A stretch of DNA of 64,000 nucleotides from SVQP01 sp045606685 (GTDB lineage: Bacteria > Bacillota > Clostridia > Oscillospirales > CAG-272): contig JAZUSJ010000081.1 in assembly GCA_045606685.1 (NCBI GenBank), positions 1 through 64,000 of the forward strand, in the 5' to 3' direction. Both the position numbers and the translations under genes were made by a program. Shown here in pieces: positions 51,420-59,897 of this stretch (positions within the stretch are counted from its first letter, which is position 1; each line of letters begins with the position of its first letter). The notes beneath the pieces are model-generated. The model made no database searches. It was not told the origin of the DNA and saw only the letters and a program-made list of their open reading frames with translations.

Positions 51420-52142
51420 TCAATCGTCGGATGCTCTTTGTGTGATGGAAATGTTGAGGTTGCCGTTGCGGACGCGCAGATCGTCCAAAAGAGCCTTTTG
51501 CGCGTTTTTGTCCTTGAGGCGGATTCTGTAGCGAAGCTCATTGAGCGTACCGTACTCAACGGATTTTACTCTCTCAAGATTGTAAGTCTTGCAATACTGT
51601 TTGAGAACAGGATCAAACACACCTGCAAAATCAAGAGATTCGGGAATCATGATGGTCAATCTCATCGAACCGCCGCCGATCTTGTCAAAGCCGGTCAGGG
51701 TAGCAATCATAATGACTGCAAGAATGATACCGATCGCAATGGCAGCAAAGCCAATACCGCCCGTACCGCAAGCCATACCGACTGCTGCGGACAAATAAAT
51801 GAAGATCAGGTCCTTGGGGTTTTCCACAGAATGTCTGAAACGGATCAGCGCAAGACCACCGCCAATACTGATCGCACGCGCCAGGTTGGAGCCGACTGCG
51901 ATTACGATAACCGATACGATGGGGCCCATCAGAAGAATGGTCATCAGAGATTTGGTAGAATAACCGGTTTTGCGATTGGCGAATATGTAAACAAGGGTGA
52001 CAAGCAGACACATACCGATGCTCGCACCGATCAGTGCAAGCGTTTTGCCAAGCGTCAACGTGGAAATGCCGGTGCTGGCAGTGTCATAATAAATCTCAAT
52101 GTTTACCAGTAGCTGGTTAAAAAAGTTTTGTAATGCTTGCAT
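51420..52142 (-). CDS. DUF4956 membrane protein
   Basis: The 240-residue protein has four hydrophobic helices (about 32-165), with the conserved AISIGGGLALIRFRHSVENP loop of DUF4956 between helices 3 and 4. A ~70-residue cytoplasmic C-terminal domain follows. DUF4956 proteins are regularly encoded beside VTC-domain polyphosphate polymerases, as here (15 bases downstream of one), and are thought to be their membrane partner. That partnership is by family context, not demonstrated. Confidence 0.88.
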   Translation of the reverse strand: MQALQNFFNQLLVNIEIYYDTASTGISTLTLGKTLALIGASIGMCLLVTLVYIFANRKTGYSTKSLMTILLMGPIVSVIVIAVGSNLARAISIGGGLALIRFRHSVENPKDLIFIYLSAAVGMACGTGGIGFAAIAIGIILAVIMIATLTGFDKIGGGSMRLTIMIPESLDFAGVFDPVLKQYCKTYNLERVKSVEYGTLNELRYRIRLKDKNAQKALLDDLRVRNGNLNISITQRASDD

Positions 52143-52157
52143 ATTTGAAAATCTCCT

Positions 52158-52907
52158 TTATAAAAAGCCGGTCAACAAAAACTCGTCGATGCCGTTCTTT
52201 TTCAGTACTGTTTTTTTCAGATCCGTGCCGATTTTGGAAAACGTGTGGAACGAAAGGCCAAATTCATTCATGATATCCACGAACCACATGGGAACTGCTC
52301 CGGAAAACTTGACTTCAAGCAGCGCCAGATCCGGGGGCAGCAGGGGATCACCGTATCTACCACTTTCCAGCGAAAGATCGTGTCTTCTTGATATAATATC
52401 AAAATCAAACGTCACGCGAAAATTGGGATCCTCCTTGCCAAAATATGCATACCGTTGATAGCTGACGTATGCAACCGGCTCGACTGGGGTATGCGAAAGA
52501 TAATAGTCAATCTCACGCAACACCTGCGTGTTGATGAACTTGGTGTCCTCGGGATACGCACGATGCTCCAGAAAAGCATACACCTCGCAAAGTTTCAGCT
52601 TTGCGCGCCGCTTTGTTCCGATGCCTTGCAGCTTCTTTTTCAGCTCCAAAAACACCTTGGTATCCGCATCGGGTGTGCCATAACTGCGCAGTCTGAGCTT
52701 TTCCTTGTATTTGGGAAGCTGTACCGAATTCCTGATAACGTCATTATTCTGATTGTCGAAATAGAGATTGCAGATCGTGTAGGGCTTGCCGTCCTTGTTA
52801 TAGGGATCGGCATTCATATACTCTTCGATCCTTTGCCTGAGTGGCTCGGCAAGGCTTGCATCGAACAGTATTTTCTTCTCTCTGCGTTGGAACGTGTTTT
52901 CTGCCAA
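52158..52907 (-). CDS. VTC-domain polyphosphate polymerase
   Basis: The 249-residue protein is assigned a TTG start at 52907 because AGGAGGTGA lies 7 bases ahead of it; the frame is open 7 codons further. The VTC tunnel-domain pattern is clear: QRREKKILFDASLAE, the basic EKLRLRSYGTP strand, FLELKKKLQGIGTKRRAKL, RYAYFGKED, RVTFDFDI and LLEVKFSGAVPMWF. Alternating Lys/Arg and Glu line the triphosphate tunnel in this superfamily. It probably makes polyphosphate from nucleoside triphosphate with the DUF4956 protein. Confidence 0.88.
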   Translation of the reverse strand: MAENTFQRREKKILFDASLAEPLRQRIEEYMNADPYNKDGKPYTICNLYFDNQNNDVIRNSVQLPKYKEKLRLRSYGTPDADTKVFLELKKKLQGIGTKRRAKLKLCEVYAFLEHRAYPEDTKFINTQVLREIDYYLSHTPVEPVAYVSYQRYAYFGKEDPNFRVTFDFDIISRRHDLSLESGRYGDPLLPPDLALLEVKFSGAVPMWFVDIMNEFGLSFHTFSKIGTDLKKTVLKKNGIDEFLLTGFL

Positions 52908-53023
52908 ACCGTCACCTCCTCGTGTCAATCTCTGGTCATTCTACCACGAATAGTTGAACGCATGGTGAACTTAGCATGAACGCGTCATGACTTTTGATCG
53001 ATTTGCATAAATATATAGGAGTA

Positions 53024-54406
53024 TTATTCTGCTTTTGTCAGAATGTTGCGCAACTCTTCAATCTGCTTGATCACACTTTGCGGTGCAGGCCCACCGTAGC
53101 AAGCGCGTCCTGCAACACAGGTATCGGGATCGATTGCTGCATATACGTCATTTTCAAATATGGGATCAGCTGATTTGTATTCTTCAAGCGTCAGAGTTTC
53201 AAGAGTTTTGTTGTTTTGAATGCAATACGCGACAAGCGTACCGACCACCTTGTATGCACTGCGGAAGGGAAGTCCTTTTTTTACCATGTAGTCTGCACAA
53301 TCCGTTGCGTTGATAAAGCCCTTGGAAACAGCTTCACGCAGCGTTTGGGTACGAAATGTCGCTGTTTCAAGCATGGAAGCGAACAACTCAAGGCATATCT
53401 TGGCTGTATCTACAGCATCAAATACTGCTTCCTTGTCCTCCTGCATATCCTTGTTGTATGCAAGCGGAATGCCTTTCATAACAGTCAGAAGCGTGGTCAG
53501 ATCCCCGTAAACGCGTCCCGTTTTGCCGCGCACCAGCTCGGCAATATCGGGATTCTTCTTTTGCGGCATGATAGAAGAACCGGTAGAGTATGCGTCATCC
53601 AGCTCCACGAATCCGAATTCGGAGGAAGACCACAAAATGATCTCCTCGGAAAAACGCGACAGGTGCATCATCACGATCGAAAGCGCACTGAGAAGCTCGA
53701 TGGCATAGTCACGGTCGGAAACACCGTCCATACTGTTTGCGCAAACGCTTTCAAAGCCCAAAAGATCGGCTACCATAAAACGGTCGATCGGATAGGTCGT
53801 GCCTGCAAGTGCGCACGATCCCAATGGGAGAACATTCATATACTTGGCAACATCGTCAAGTCTTCGAGCGTCACGTGCAAACATTTGTCCGTAAGCCAGC
53901 AGGTAATGACCAAGCGTCACCGGCTGCGCACGCTGGAGATGCGTGTATCCCGGCATAATATCACCTGCGTGCTGCTCGGATTTATTGCAGATCACCTCAA
54001 TCAGATGATATACCAGTGCCTTAAGCTCGGATATTTCATCGCGCAGATACAAACGAAGATCAAGAGCAACCTGGTCATTTCTGCTTCTTGCGGTATGCAG
54101 TCGTTTGCCAACGTCACCGATGCGGCTTGTCAGCTCGGATTCTACAAACATGTGAATATCCTCGGCTGTCATATCAAAATCAAGCGCACCACTGTCAAGA
54201 TCTGCGAGGATCTCCTGAAGCGTTTTACAGATCAAAGCAGCGTCCTCTTGCGAAATAATGCCGCAGTTTCCAAGCATGGTAGCGTGTGCAATCGATCCCG
54301 TAATATCTTGCTTATACATTCTGCAATCGAAATGAATGGATGAATTGAAGTCGTTTACACGACTGTTCAGCTGCTTTTGAAAGCGGCCTGCCCACATGGT
54401 ATTCAT
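53024..54406 (-). CDS. argH: Argininosuccinate lyase
   Basis: The 460-residue protein has the fumarase/aspartase superfamily signatures: MWAGRFQKQL at the start, HTARSRNDQVALDLRLYLRD and the GSSIMPQKKNPD loop with the catalytic Ser. TYPIDR and the C-terminal AYKVVG helix follow. It releases arginine and fumarate from argininosuccinate. It lies downstream of argG on the same strand with a hairpin between them. Confidence 0.97.
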   Translation of the reverse strand: MNTMWAGRFQKQLNSRVNDFNSSIHFDCRMYKQDITGSIAHATMLGNCGIISQEDAALICKTLQEILADLDSGALDFDMTAEDIHMFVESELTSRIGDVGKRLHTARSRNDQVALDLRLYLRDEISELKALVYHLIEVICNKSEQHAGDIMPGYTHLQRAQPVTLGHYLLAYGQMFARDARRLDDVAKYMNVLPLGSCALAGTTYPIDRFMVADLLGFESVCANSMDGVSDRDYAIELLSALSIVMMHLSRFSEEIILWSSSEFGFVELDDAYSTGSSIMPQKKNPDIAELVRGKTGRVYGDLTTLLTVMKGIPLAYNKDMQEDKEAVFDAVDTAKICLELFASMLETATFRTQTLREAVSKGFINATDCADYMVKKGLPFRSAYKVVGTLVAYCIQNNKTLETLTLEEYKSADPIFENDVYAAIDPDTCVAGRACYGGPAPQSVIKQIEELRNILTKAE

Positions 54407-54436
54407 GATTATGTATCCTTTCTATCTATCAAACGA

Positions 54437-54463
54437 GGGGTGTCTTTGTCATAAAGACACCCC
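54437..54463 (-). terminator. Intergenic hairpin between argG and argH
   Basis: Eleven-base perfect stem GGGGTGTCTTT/AAAGACACCCC with a 5-base loop. On minus it is followed by TCGTTTG, not a clean T run, so it may tune argH relative to argG rather than stop transcription. Confidence 0.65.
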
Positions 54464-54470
54464 GAAATGA

Positions 54471-55697
54471 TTATTTATTCTTTTGTGCATCCAGCATTGC
54501 CTTGACCTTGATCGGCAGACCGTACAGATTGATAAATCCTGCAGAATCCTTTTGATCATAAGCACCGCCATCTTCACCAAAGGATGCGATGGTCTCGCTG
54601 TAAAGGGAATTGGGGGAAGTGACACCTGCATTGATAATGTTGCCCTTATAGAGCTTGAGCTTTACGTCGCCGCTGACGCTTTCCTGCGTCTTATCAACGA
54701 ATGCGGAAAGAGCTTCACGCAAAGGCGTAAACCATTGTCCGTTATAAACCAGCTCACCAAATTTGATCGCGATCTGCTGTTTGTAATGCTGGGTGTCACG
54801 GTCAAGTGTGATGGATTCCAGCACCTTATGTGCATGGTACAAAATGGTTCCGCCGGGCGTTTCGTAAACACCGCGGCTCTTCATGCCGACCAGACGGTTT
54901 TCTACCAGATCAAGCAGACCAATGCCGTGTGCGCCACCCAGCTTGTTGAGCTTTTCTACCAATGCCACGCTATCCATTTGCTGTCCGTCAATGGCAACGG
55001 GAATGCCTTTTTCAAACGTGATCGTCAAATAAGCGGGAGTATCGGGAGCCTGCTCGGGAGCTACACCAAGCTCTAAGAATCCCGGCTTGCTGTACTGCGG
55101 TTCGTTCGCAGGATCTTCCAGATCAAGTCCTTCATGAGAGAGATGCCAGATATTCTTATCCTTGGAATAGTTGGTCTCGCGGCTGATCTTCAAGGGAATA
55201 TTGTGCGCTTCCGCATAGTCGATTTCCTCATCGCGGGATTTGATATCCCAAACACGCCAAGGAGCAATGATTTGCATGTCGGGTGCAAAAGCCTTGATGG
55301 TTAATTCAAAGCGTACCTGATCGTTGCCCTTACCGGTGCAGCCGTGGCAGATCGCATCAGCACCTTCTTTAATAGCAATCTCAGCAAGTCCCTTAGCAAT
55401 ACAAGGACGTGCATGGGATGTTCCCAGCAAATATTCTTCATAAGAAGCGCCTGCTTTCAGGCAAGGATATATGTAATTCTCAATGTAGTCCTTTTTCAGA
55501 TCCAGCACGTACAGCTTGGAGGCACCGGTCTTAATCGCTTTTTCTTCCAGACCGTCAAGCTCAGTCCCTTGACCTACGTCACCGGAAACTGCGATGACTT
55601 CGCATCCGGGATAATTTTCTTTGAGCCACGGAATGATAATGGATGTGTCAAGACCGCCGGAATACGCGAGAACGATTTTTTTGATTTCTTTTTTCAT
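54471..55697 (-). CDS. argG: Argininosuccinate synthase
   Basis: The 408-residue protein starts at the ATG at 55697 (minus); the frame is open 18 codons earlier but that lies inside the promoter. The ATP pyrophosphatase motif KIVLAYSGGLDTSIIIPWL is near the start. Citrulline and aspartate site segments follow: AVSGDVGQG, HGCTGKGNDQVRFE and the RETNYSKDKNIWHLSHEG loop. It joins citrulline and aspartate at the expense of ATP. Two ArgR-box-like palindromes sit in and above its promoter. Confidence 0.97.
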   Translation of the reverse strand: MKKEIKKIVLAYSGGLDTSIIIPWLKENYPGCEVIAVSGDVGQGTELDGLEEKAIKTGASKLYVLDLKKDYIENYIYPCLKAGASYEEYLLGTSHARPCIAKGLAEIAIKEGADAICHGCTGKGNDQVRFELTIKAFAPDMQIIAPWRVWDIKSRDEEIDYAEAHNIPLKISRETNYSKDKNIWHLSHEGLDLEDPANEPQYSKPGFLELGVAPEQAPDTPAYLTITFEKGIPVAIDGQQMDSVALVEKLNKLGGAHGIGLLDLVENRLVGMKSRGVYETPGGTILYHAHKVLESITLDRDTQHYKQQIAIKFGELVYNGQWFTPLREALSAFVDKTQESVSGDVKLKLYKGNIINAGVTSPNSLYSETIASFGEDGGAYDQKDSAGFINLYGLPIKVKAMLDAQKNK

Positions 55698-55737
55698 GGT
55701 AATTGCCTTTCGTTTTGGGAATTCAAAATATGAATAT

Positions 55738-55766
55738 ATTATACTGCACAATTATGCAAATTTCAA
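55738..55766 (-). promoter_or_regulatory. argGH promoter with spacer operator
   Basis: On minus, TTGAAA (55766-55761), 17-base spacer and TATAAT (55743-55738). The spacer contains the palindrome TGCATAATTGTGCA (55758-55745), which fits the TGnAT-wwww-ATnCA shape of ArgR boxes apart from one base. Confidence 0.75.
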
Positions 55767-55785
55767 TAGTAATATTCAACAATAT

Positions 55786-55799
55786 TGCATATATATTCA
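55786..55799. promoter_or_regulatory. Second ArgR-box-like site
   Basis: TGCATATATATTCA matches TGnAT-wwww-ATnCA fully. Its centre is 41 bases from that of the box inside the argG promoter, a spacing compatible with binding by a hexamer across two sites. Confidence 0.6.
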
Positions 55800-55836
55800 T
55801 ATGGAATTTGACTAATATTTACGGATTTCATTTCCA

Positions 55837-55866
55837 TGCAACAATCCGTTAAAACTATTCATAATA
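55837..55866 (+). promoter_or_regulatory. Possible sigma-G/sigma-F promoter of the pdaA-like gene
   Basis: CATAATA (55860-55866) matches the sigma-G -10 form CATnhTA. TGCAAC lies 17 bases upstream and is a weak -35 match. The start would be about 16 bases before the GTG codon. Suggestive only. Confidence 0.35.
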
Positions 55867-55888
55867 AATAGAGAAAGGAGTTGATCGC

Positions 55889-56686
55889 GTGCTGAAAACG
55901 GTAAAGAAAAAAATTTGGGGCGCTTTCTGTATATTTTTAGTAATATGCACTATATTATGCATATATGCAAGTGCTGATACGGCCTTGCATTGGTATTGTA
56001 AGCGTAATGCGCAACACAAGCAACCTCTGCTTGATCCCGCCTATTCCATGATCGAAGAATATCAGTGCGTTTACGTGGATAAGGCTCATAACCAAGAATC
56101 CACCGACAAAGTAGTATATCTCACATTTGATGCGGGTTACGAAAACGGAAATGTGGAAAAGATTCTCGATATTCTGAGGGATGAGAATATATGCGGAGCT
56201 TTTTTTATTCTTGACAATCTGATCAAAAGAAATCCGGAGCTGGTAAAACGAATGGCTGATGAAGGACATTTGGTGTGTAACCATACAAGCAATCACAAGA
56301 ATATCACAAAGGTTTCAAAGCAGGATCTTATCAAAGAGATCAGGACGCTTGAACAATCCTATACGAATTTGACGGGCAAGCAAATGGCTCCGTACTTTCG
56401 GCCGCCCGAAGGTACGTTTGATCGGAATTCTTTGTCAATCATCAGCGATTACGGATACAAAACGGTTTTCTGGAGCTTTGCTTACGCGGATTGGGATAAC
56501 GGAAATCAAATGAGTCCCGAAGCAGCAAAAAAGAAGATTTTTGAAAATCTGCACAACGGAGAGATCATGCTGCTGCACCCCACCTCTGCTACCAATGCCG
56601 GGATTCTCCGCGATGTGATCGTAGAATTAAAAAACATGGGCTATAGATTCGGCTCTTTGGACGAGCTTTCATTTGAGCAATCATGA
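55889..56686 (+). CDS. PdaA-like polysaccharide deacetylase
   Basis: The 265-residue protein starts at GTG 55889, 8 bases after AAAGGAG. An N-terminal membrane helix or signal (about 9-30) is followed by the NodB fold. Motif 1 reads YLTFDAGYENG, the PdaA variant of TFDDG. HTSNH is the metal motif and RPPEGTFD motif 3; WSFAYADWDN and the LLHPTS motif also match. PdaA removes acetyl groups from muramic acid in the spore cortex pathway. The short candidate sigma-G promoter agrees with that. It is coupled to the next deacetylase by an ATGA overlap. Confidence 0.85.
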   Translation: MLKTVKKKIWGAFCIFLVICTILCIYASADTALHWYCKRNAQHKQPLLDPAYSMIEEYQCVYVDKAHNQESTDKVVYLTFDAGYENGNVEKILDILRDENICGAFFILDNLIKRNPELVKRMADEGHLVCNHTSNHKNITKVSKQDLIKEIRTLEQSYTNLTGKQMAPYFRPPEGTFDRNSLSIISDYGYKTVFWSFAYADWDNGNQMSPEAAKKKIFENLHNGEIMLLHPTSATNAGILRDVIVELKNMGYRFGSLDELSFEQS

Positions 56687-57345
56687 AACGGGCTTTATCA
56701 TTCATCTGCGTATTGCTGATGCTGACTCCGTTGATGCGTTTTTCATGTTATGCAAAATCGCAAGAAAAGCACAAATTGATCGCTCTGACTTTTGACGACG
56801 GACCGCATCCAAGACAGACGAAACAGATTTTGGAAGTGCTTGATAAATATGATATCAAAGCAACGTTTTTCGTGATCGGAATCAACGTCAAAAATTATCC
56901 CGGCATTGTTGAACAAGTCATACAGCACGGGCATGAAATTGGGAATCACACCTATACGCATTCACACGCAGCAAAGCTGGACGCAGATGCATTTGAGCAG
57001 CAAATTCTGGACTGCGAAAGAGAAATATTTATGCAAACAGGGAAGTCCCCTGTGCTGTTTCGCCCTCCCGAAGGCGCTATCAGCGTTCAAATGAAAGGGA
57101 TCGTTCACGATCTTGGCTATGTAAATGTTCTATGGAGTTTGGATACGCTTGATTGGGCGCATACACCGCCCGAATCCATCAGCGCCAAGATCGTGGAAAA
57201 TGCTACGCACGGTGACATCATTCTCATGCACGACTATATAGGTGCGAACAGTCCCACCGTGCAAGCCTTGGAGATGTTTATTCCGCAGCTGCTTGATATG
57301 GGATTTACGTTCGTGACGGTAAGCGAATTGCTGGAATATAAGTAA
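56683..57345 (+). CDS. NodB-type polysaccharide deacetylase, secreted
   Basis: The 220-residue protein has a cleavable signal peptide (about 1-23, ending SCYA). It has the canonical motif TFDDGPHPRQT, the metal-binding HTYTHSHA, the FRPPEGA motif, WSLDTLDWAHT and the LMHDYIG histidine. It would deacetylate a cell-wall or other amino-sugar polymer outside the cell. The neighbouring PdaA-like enzyme and shared transcript suggest a common envelope or spore-coat role. Confidence 0.9.
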   Translation: MKRALSFICVLLMLTPLMRFSCYAKSQEKHKLIALTFDDGPHPRQTKQILEVLDKYDIKATFFVIGINVKNYPGIVEQVIQHGHEIGNHTYTHSHAAKLDADAFEQQILDCEREIFMQTGKSPVLFRPPEGAISVQMKGIVHDLGYVNVLWSLDTLDWAHTPPESISAKIVENATHGDIILMHDYIGANSPTVQALEMFIPQLLDMGFTFVTVSELLEYK

Positions 57346-57375
57346 AAGCCAACCGCCCCAAAGCGGTTGGCTTTT
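57344..57375. terminator. Bidirectional terminator
   Basis: Thirteen-base perfect stem AAAAGCCAACCGC/GCGGTTGGCTTTT between convergent genes. Confidence 0.92.
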
Positions 57376-57379
57376 ACTA

Positions 57380-58351
57380 TCAGTCCTGTTGGGATTGATC
57401 GGCTGTATCGTTGTTGACTGTGACGGGATCGATCATATGCTTTTTTATGATCGGATAAGCTGCGTATACCGAAATAAATCCGATCAGTGCAAACATAATG
57501 AATGCGGGAATAAAGAATAAGAAGCCTAAATTATACTGTAATCCGACTATGCCGAGTGCCGCCCATAGTGCCAGACAAAGCACAATGCCAAGTGCTGCCA
57601 TCAGATTTCGTTTGATACCGAGCGCTGTAAAGATCAAAGCATTTTTCAGCATTTTATAAATGGAAATATTAAACGTGATCATCATCAGATACATGTACAT
57701 TCTCATAAAAAGATACACGATGATCAAAGCAGTTATGATAAAGAACATCAAATAAGACCAGTATCCGGATCGCATGCTCCATGTGTACATAAAGTCTATG
57801 ATCAGGATGATGATCGCAGCCGCATCTAAAAGGCCCAGAAGTAAACCTTGTTTGAAATTCTTCTTGATCGCGTATATATAGTCCGAAAACATGAACACAC
57901 CATCACCTCGAACAAGTCCGCGAAGGATGTAGGTCACAGCAGTATTCTGCCAGCCCCATGTGATTGCCAAAATACCGATCAGCACATATGGCAGCCAGCT
58001 TGCATAAGAATCATACGTGATAAAGTTTACCTGAGGCAGCATGTGCATCATTTTTGTCATAAGCTCAGAGCCTGAAACACCGGTCATATGACTACCTGCA
58101 AGAACTGAAAATCCCGGGCTGCTCAGCGTCGGCATTTGCGGACCGTTAAAAAAGATGTATATGGCAATCACGATAGGAAGCACCATACCGAACATCATCA
58201 GATTCAGTGTAAGCAGATTAGAGAACTTACGGAAAAAGAGCTTGAAGAAATACTTCAGATTTGGTGTGGTATCCTCACCGGGTTCAACACCTTTTCCGTC
58301 ACGGTTCATATTAAAGATATTGGGGATCTTGAATTTTTTTTGCTTTTCCAA
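57380..58351 (-). CDS. Multi-pass membrane protein, DUF624/YesL-like
   Basis: The 323-residue protein starts at TTG 58351, with AAAAGGAA 10 bases ahead; no better start exists before the conserved NMNRDGKGVEPGE segment. About six hydrophobic helices follow, the first at about 46-66 (LLTLNLMMFGMVLPIVIAIY). The NRDGKGV start with a TPNLKYFFKLFFRKFSNLL helix recalls clostridial YesL/DUF624 proteins, but the length is greater than usual. The function is unknown. Confidence 0.7.
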   Translation of the reverse strand: MEKQKKFKIPNIFNMNRDGKGVEPGEDTTPNLKYFFKLFFRKFSNLLTLNLMMFGMVLPIVIAIYIFFNGPQMPTLSSPGFSVLAGSHMTGVSGSELMTKMMHMLPQVNFITYDSYASWLPYVLIGILAITWGWQNTAVTYILRGLVRGDGVFMFSDYIYAIKKNFKQGLLLGLLDAAAIIILIIDFMYTWSMRSGYWSYLMFFIITALIIVYLFMRMYMYLMMITFNISIYKMLKNALIFTALGIKRNLMAALGIVLCLALWAALGIVGLQYNLGFLFFIPAFIMFALIGFISVYAAYPIIKKHMIDPVTVNNDTADQSQQD

Positions 58352-58390
58352 AACAGTGAATTCCTTTTTATATAATGATTTTGTATAATG

Positions 58391-59164
58391 TTACTTGCTG
58401 TCGGGTGTATTTTGGTGCAATACCTCAAATGCAATGACCGTCGTAGCAGAGGCTGCAGAGAGTGATCCGTTGAATTCTCGGCCATAGTCGATGCGTACAA
58501 TCTGATCTGCTTTACTTAAAATATTACGAGAAATGCCGCGTTTTTCGCCACCAACGATCAGTAAAAGCGGCTTTTTTAGATCAGCTTCATATATGCTCAC
58601 AGAATCACGGATTCCTGCACATACAATGCGATAACCGGCTCTGACAAAAGCATCTATGGCAACATCCTGCTCATCGACTCGGATATCAAGCATCTCTGAG
58701 GTGCCTGCGGAGGATTTCGCAACCGTGCCTGCAGCACACAATCTGTTTTGCGGTGGAAATACCACACCGTTAACACCTGCGGCATACAAGGATCTGAGCG
58801 TGTATCCGAGATTAAACGGATCTTCAATGCCATCAGGCATAACCCAAAATCCATCAGTTGATAAAACCTTGCAGTCGTTATATTCACGGTCACTGCACAA
58901 AGCAATGATGCCACCGTGCGTCGTACCTTGTGTAAGTTGATCGATCACTTGCGATGAAACGAATTCGATAGAATAATTGTGCTGATCGGCCATAGCCTTA
59001 AGATAACCGATCTCTCGGTATTTACTGCGTTTTTTATCAGCATCCACCAATACGGTATAAATCATACGCAAATTCAAACCGGCTTCACGGCCATGGATCA
59101 ACGCCGATATCGACGTCATGCCTTCAAGCACGCATGAATATGAAATATCATGATAAAGTGACAT
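58391..59164 (-). CDS. SpoU/TrmH-family RNA 2'-O-methyltransferase
   Basis: The 257-residue protein has a knotted SPOUT domain in its second half: motif 1 VMPDGIEDPFNLGYTLRSLY, motif 2 LLIVGGEKRGIS and motif 3 VRIDYGREFNGSLSAASATT, where the usual NVS/SLN core is recognisable. An N-terminal substrate-binding part precedes it. It would methylate a ribose in rRNA or tRNA; the site cannot be told. The start ATG is at 59164. Confidence 0.88.
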   Translation of the reverse strand: MSLYHDISYSCVLEGMTSISALIHGREAGLNLRMIYTVLVDADKKRSKYREIGYLKAMADQHNYSIEFVSSQVIDQLTQGTTHGGIIALCSDREYNDCKVLSTDGFWVMPDGIEDPFNLGYTLRSLYAAGVNGVVFPPQNRLCAAGTVAKSSAGTSEMLDIRVDEQDVAIDAFVRAGYRIVCAGIRDSVSIYEADLKKPLLLIVGGEKRGISRNILSKADQIVRIDYGREFNGSLSAASATTVIAFEVLHQNTPDSK

Positions 59165-59184
59165 AAAACAACTCCTGTATGTTC

Positions 59185-59211
59185 ATAAAACGCATGCTTG
59201 ATGCATAAATT
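59185..59211 (+). promoter_or_regulatory. Possible sigma-E promoter of spoIIID
   Basis: ATA (59185-59187) within TCATAAA, a 16-base spacer and CATAAATT (59204-59211), which matches 6 of 8 bases of the sigma-E -10 form CATACAAT. In Bacillus spoIIID is sigma-E dependent. Confidence 0.4.
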
Positions 59212-59240
59212 GAAACAGAAATAAGACGTGAGGTGCGCGT

Positions 59241-59543
59241 ATGATGTACATATCTTCAGAAAAAGAAAGATGCGTATTGCTTGCCAATTATCTGATCGAA
59301 AACGATGCAACTGTCAGAGCAGCCGCAGCAAGATTCGGGATCAGCAAAAGTACGGTACATAAGGACGTAACGCAAGTATTGCCTAAGGTAAACAGGTCTT
59401 TGTATCTGCATGCAAAGCAGGTTCTTGAAAAAAACAAGAGGGAAAGGCATTTGCGCGGTGGGCAGGCTACAAAAGAAAAGTATCTGTCTAACCCCGGCCA
59501 AAACAGCAAAAATACCCGGGGAAGTACCCCAAGGGGGCTATAA
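59241..59543 (+). CDS. spoIIID: Sporulation transcriptional regulator SpoIIID
   Basis: The 100-residue protein has the SpoIIID helix-turn-helix: RCVLLANYLIENDATVRAAA, then ARFGISKSTVHKDVTQVLP, followed by the basic helix RERHLRGGQATKEKYL. The start is ATG 59241 or 59244 after GAGGTG. The C-terminal ~16 residues (NPGQNSKNTRGSTPRGL) extend beyond the Bacillus protein. SpoIIID controls mother-cell genes during sporulation, so the organism belongs to a spore-forming lineage. Confidence 0.95.
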   Translation: MMYISSEKERCVLLANYLIENDATVRAAAARFGISKSTVHKDVTQVLPKVNRSLYLHAKQVLEKNKRERHLRGGQATKEKYLSNPGQNSKNTRGSTPRGL

Positions 59544-59825
59544 TTGCCTTTTTCAGTCCCCTACATTATACAAAACTTTAATTTTGTATAATGACATAGA
59601 TTCCGTAAAGGTATGCCCTGTTGGTGTATCTCTGCTTAAAACCGAATATCATTATAACATAGAAAAATTCCAAATACAAGGTATCTGTATAAATTTAACT
59701 TATAGCGCGAGAAAAATTTACATTAATCTTGATTTGACAACTTGCATTCTTCCCTCGGAGTGTGTCAACCTAACTAAATTACAAGCCATAAATCTGTATA
59801 ATATCCCGATTTTAGAAAATATACT
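59544..59825. other. AT-rich non-coding stretch with a perfect inverted repeat
   Basis: CATTATACAAAA/TTTTGTATAATG (59564-59593) is a perfect 12-base inverted repeat with a 6-base spacer, and its right arm contains TATAAT. Nothing else recognisable is seen up to the next promoter. Confidence 0.6.
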
Positions 59826-59854
59826 TTACTTTGCGACCATTTATATGTTATAAT
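59825..59854 (+). promoter_or_regulatory. Probable promoter of the flavodoxin-like gene
   Basis: TTTACT (59825-59830), 18-base spacer and TATAAT (59849-59854). A small ACCGG/CCGGT hairpin follows in the leader. Confidence 0.6.
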
Positions 59855-59897
59855 AATAAAAACCGGTTTATTTTGCCGGTAAGGAGGAAAAAATATT

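Noticed and set aside
51208..51531. 107-codon plus-strand frame over the terminator and the end of the DUF4956 gene
   Set aside because: It spans a clear terminator and antisense of a real gene; no start signals.
59410..59853. 147-codon frame overlapping the end of spoIIID
   Set aside because: It is out of frame with spoIIID, begins inside it, has no ribosome binding site and runs through AT-rich non-coding DNA.
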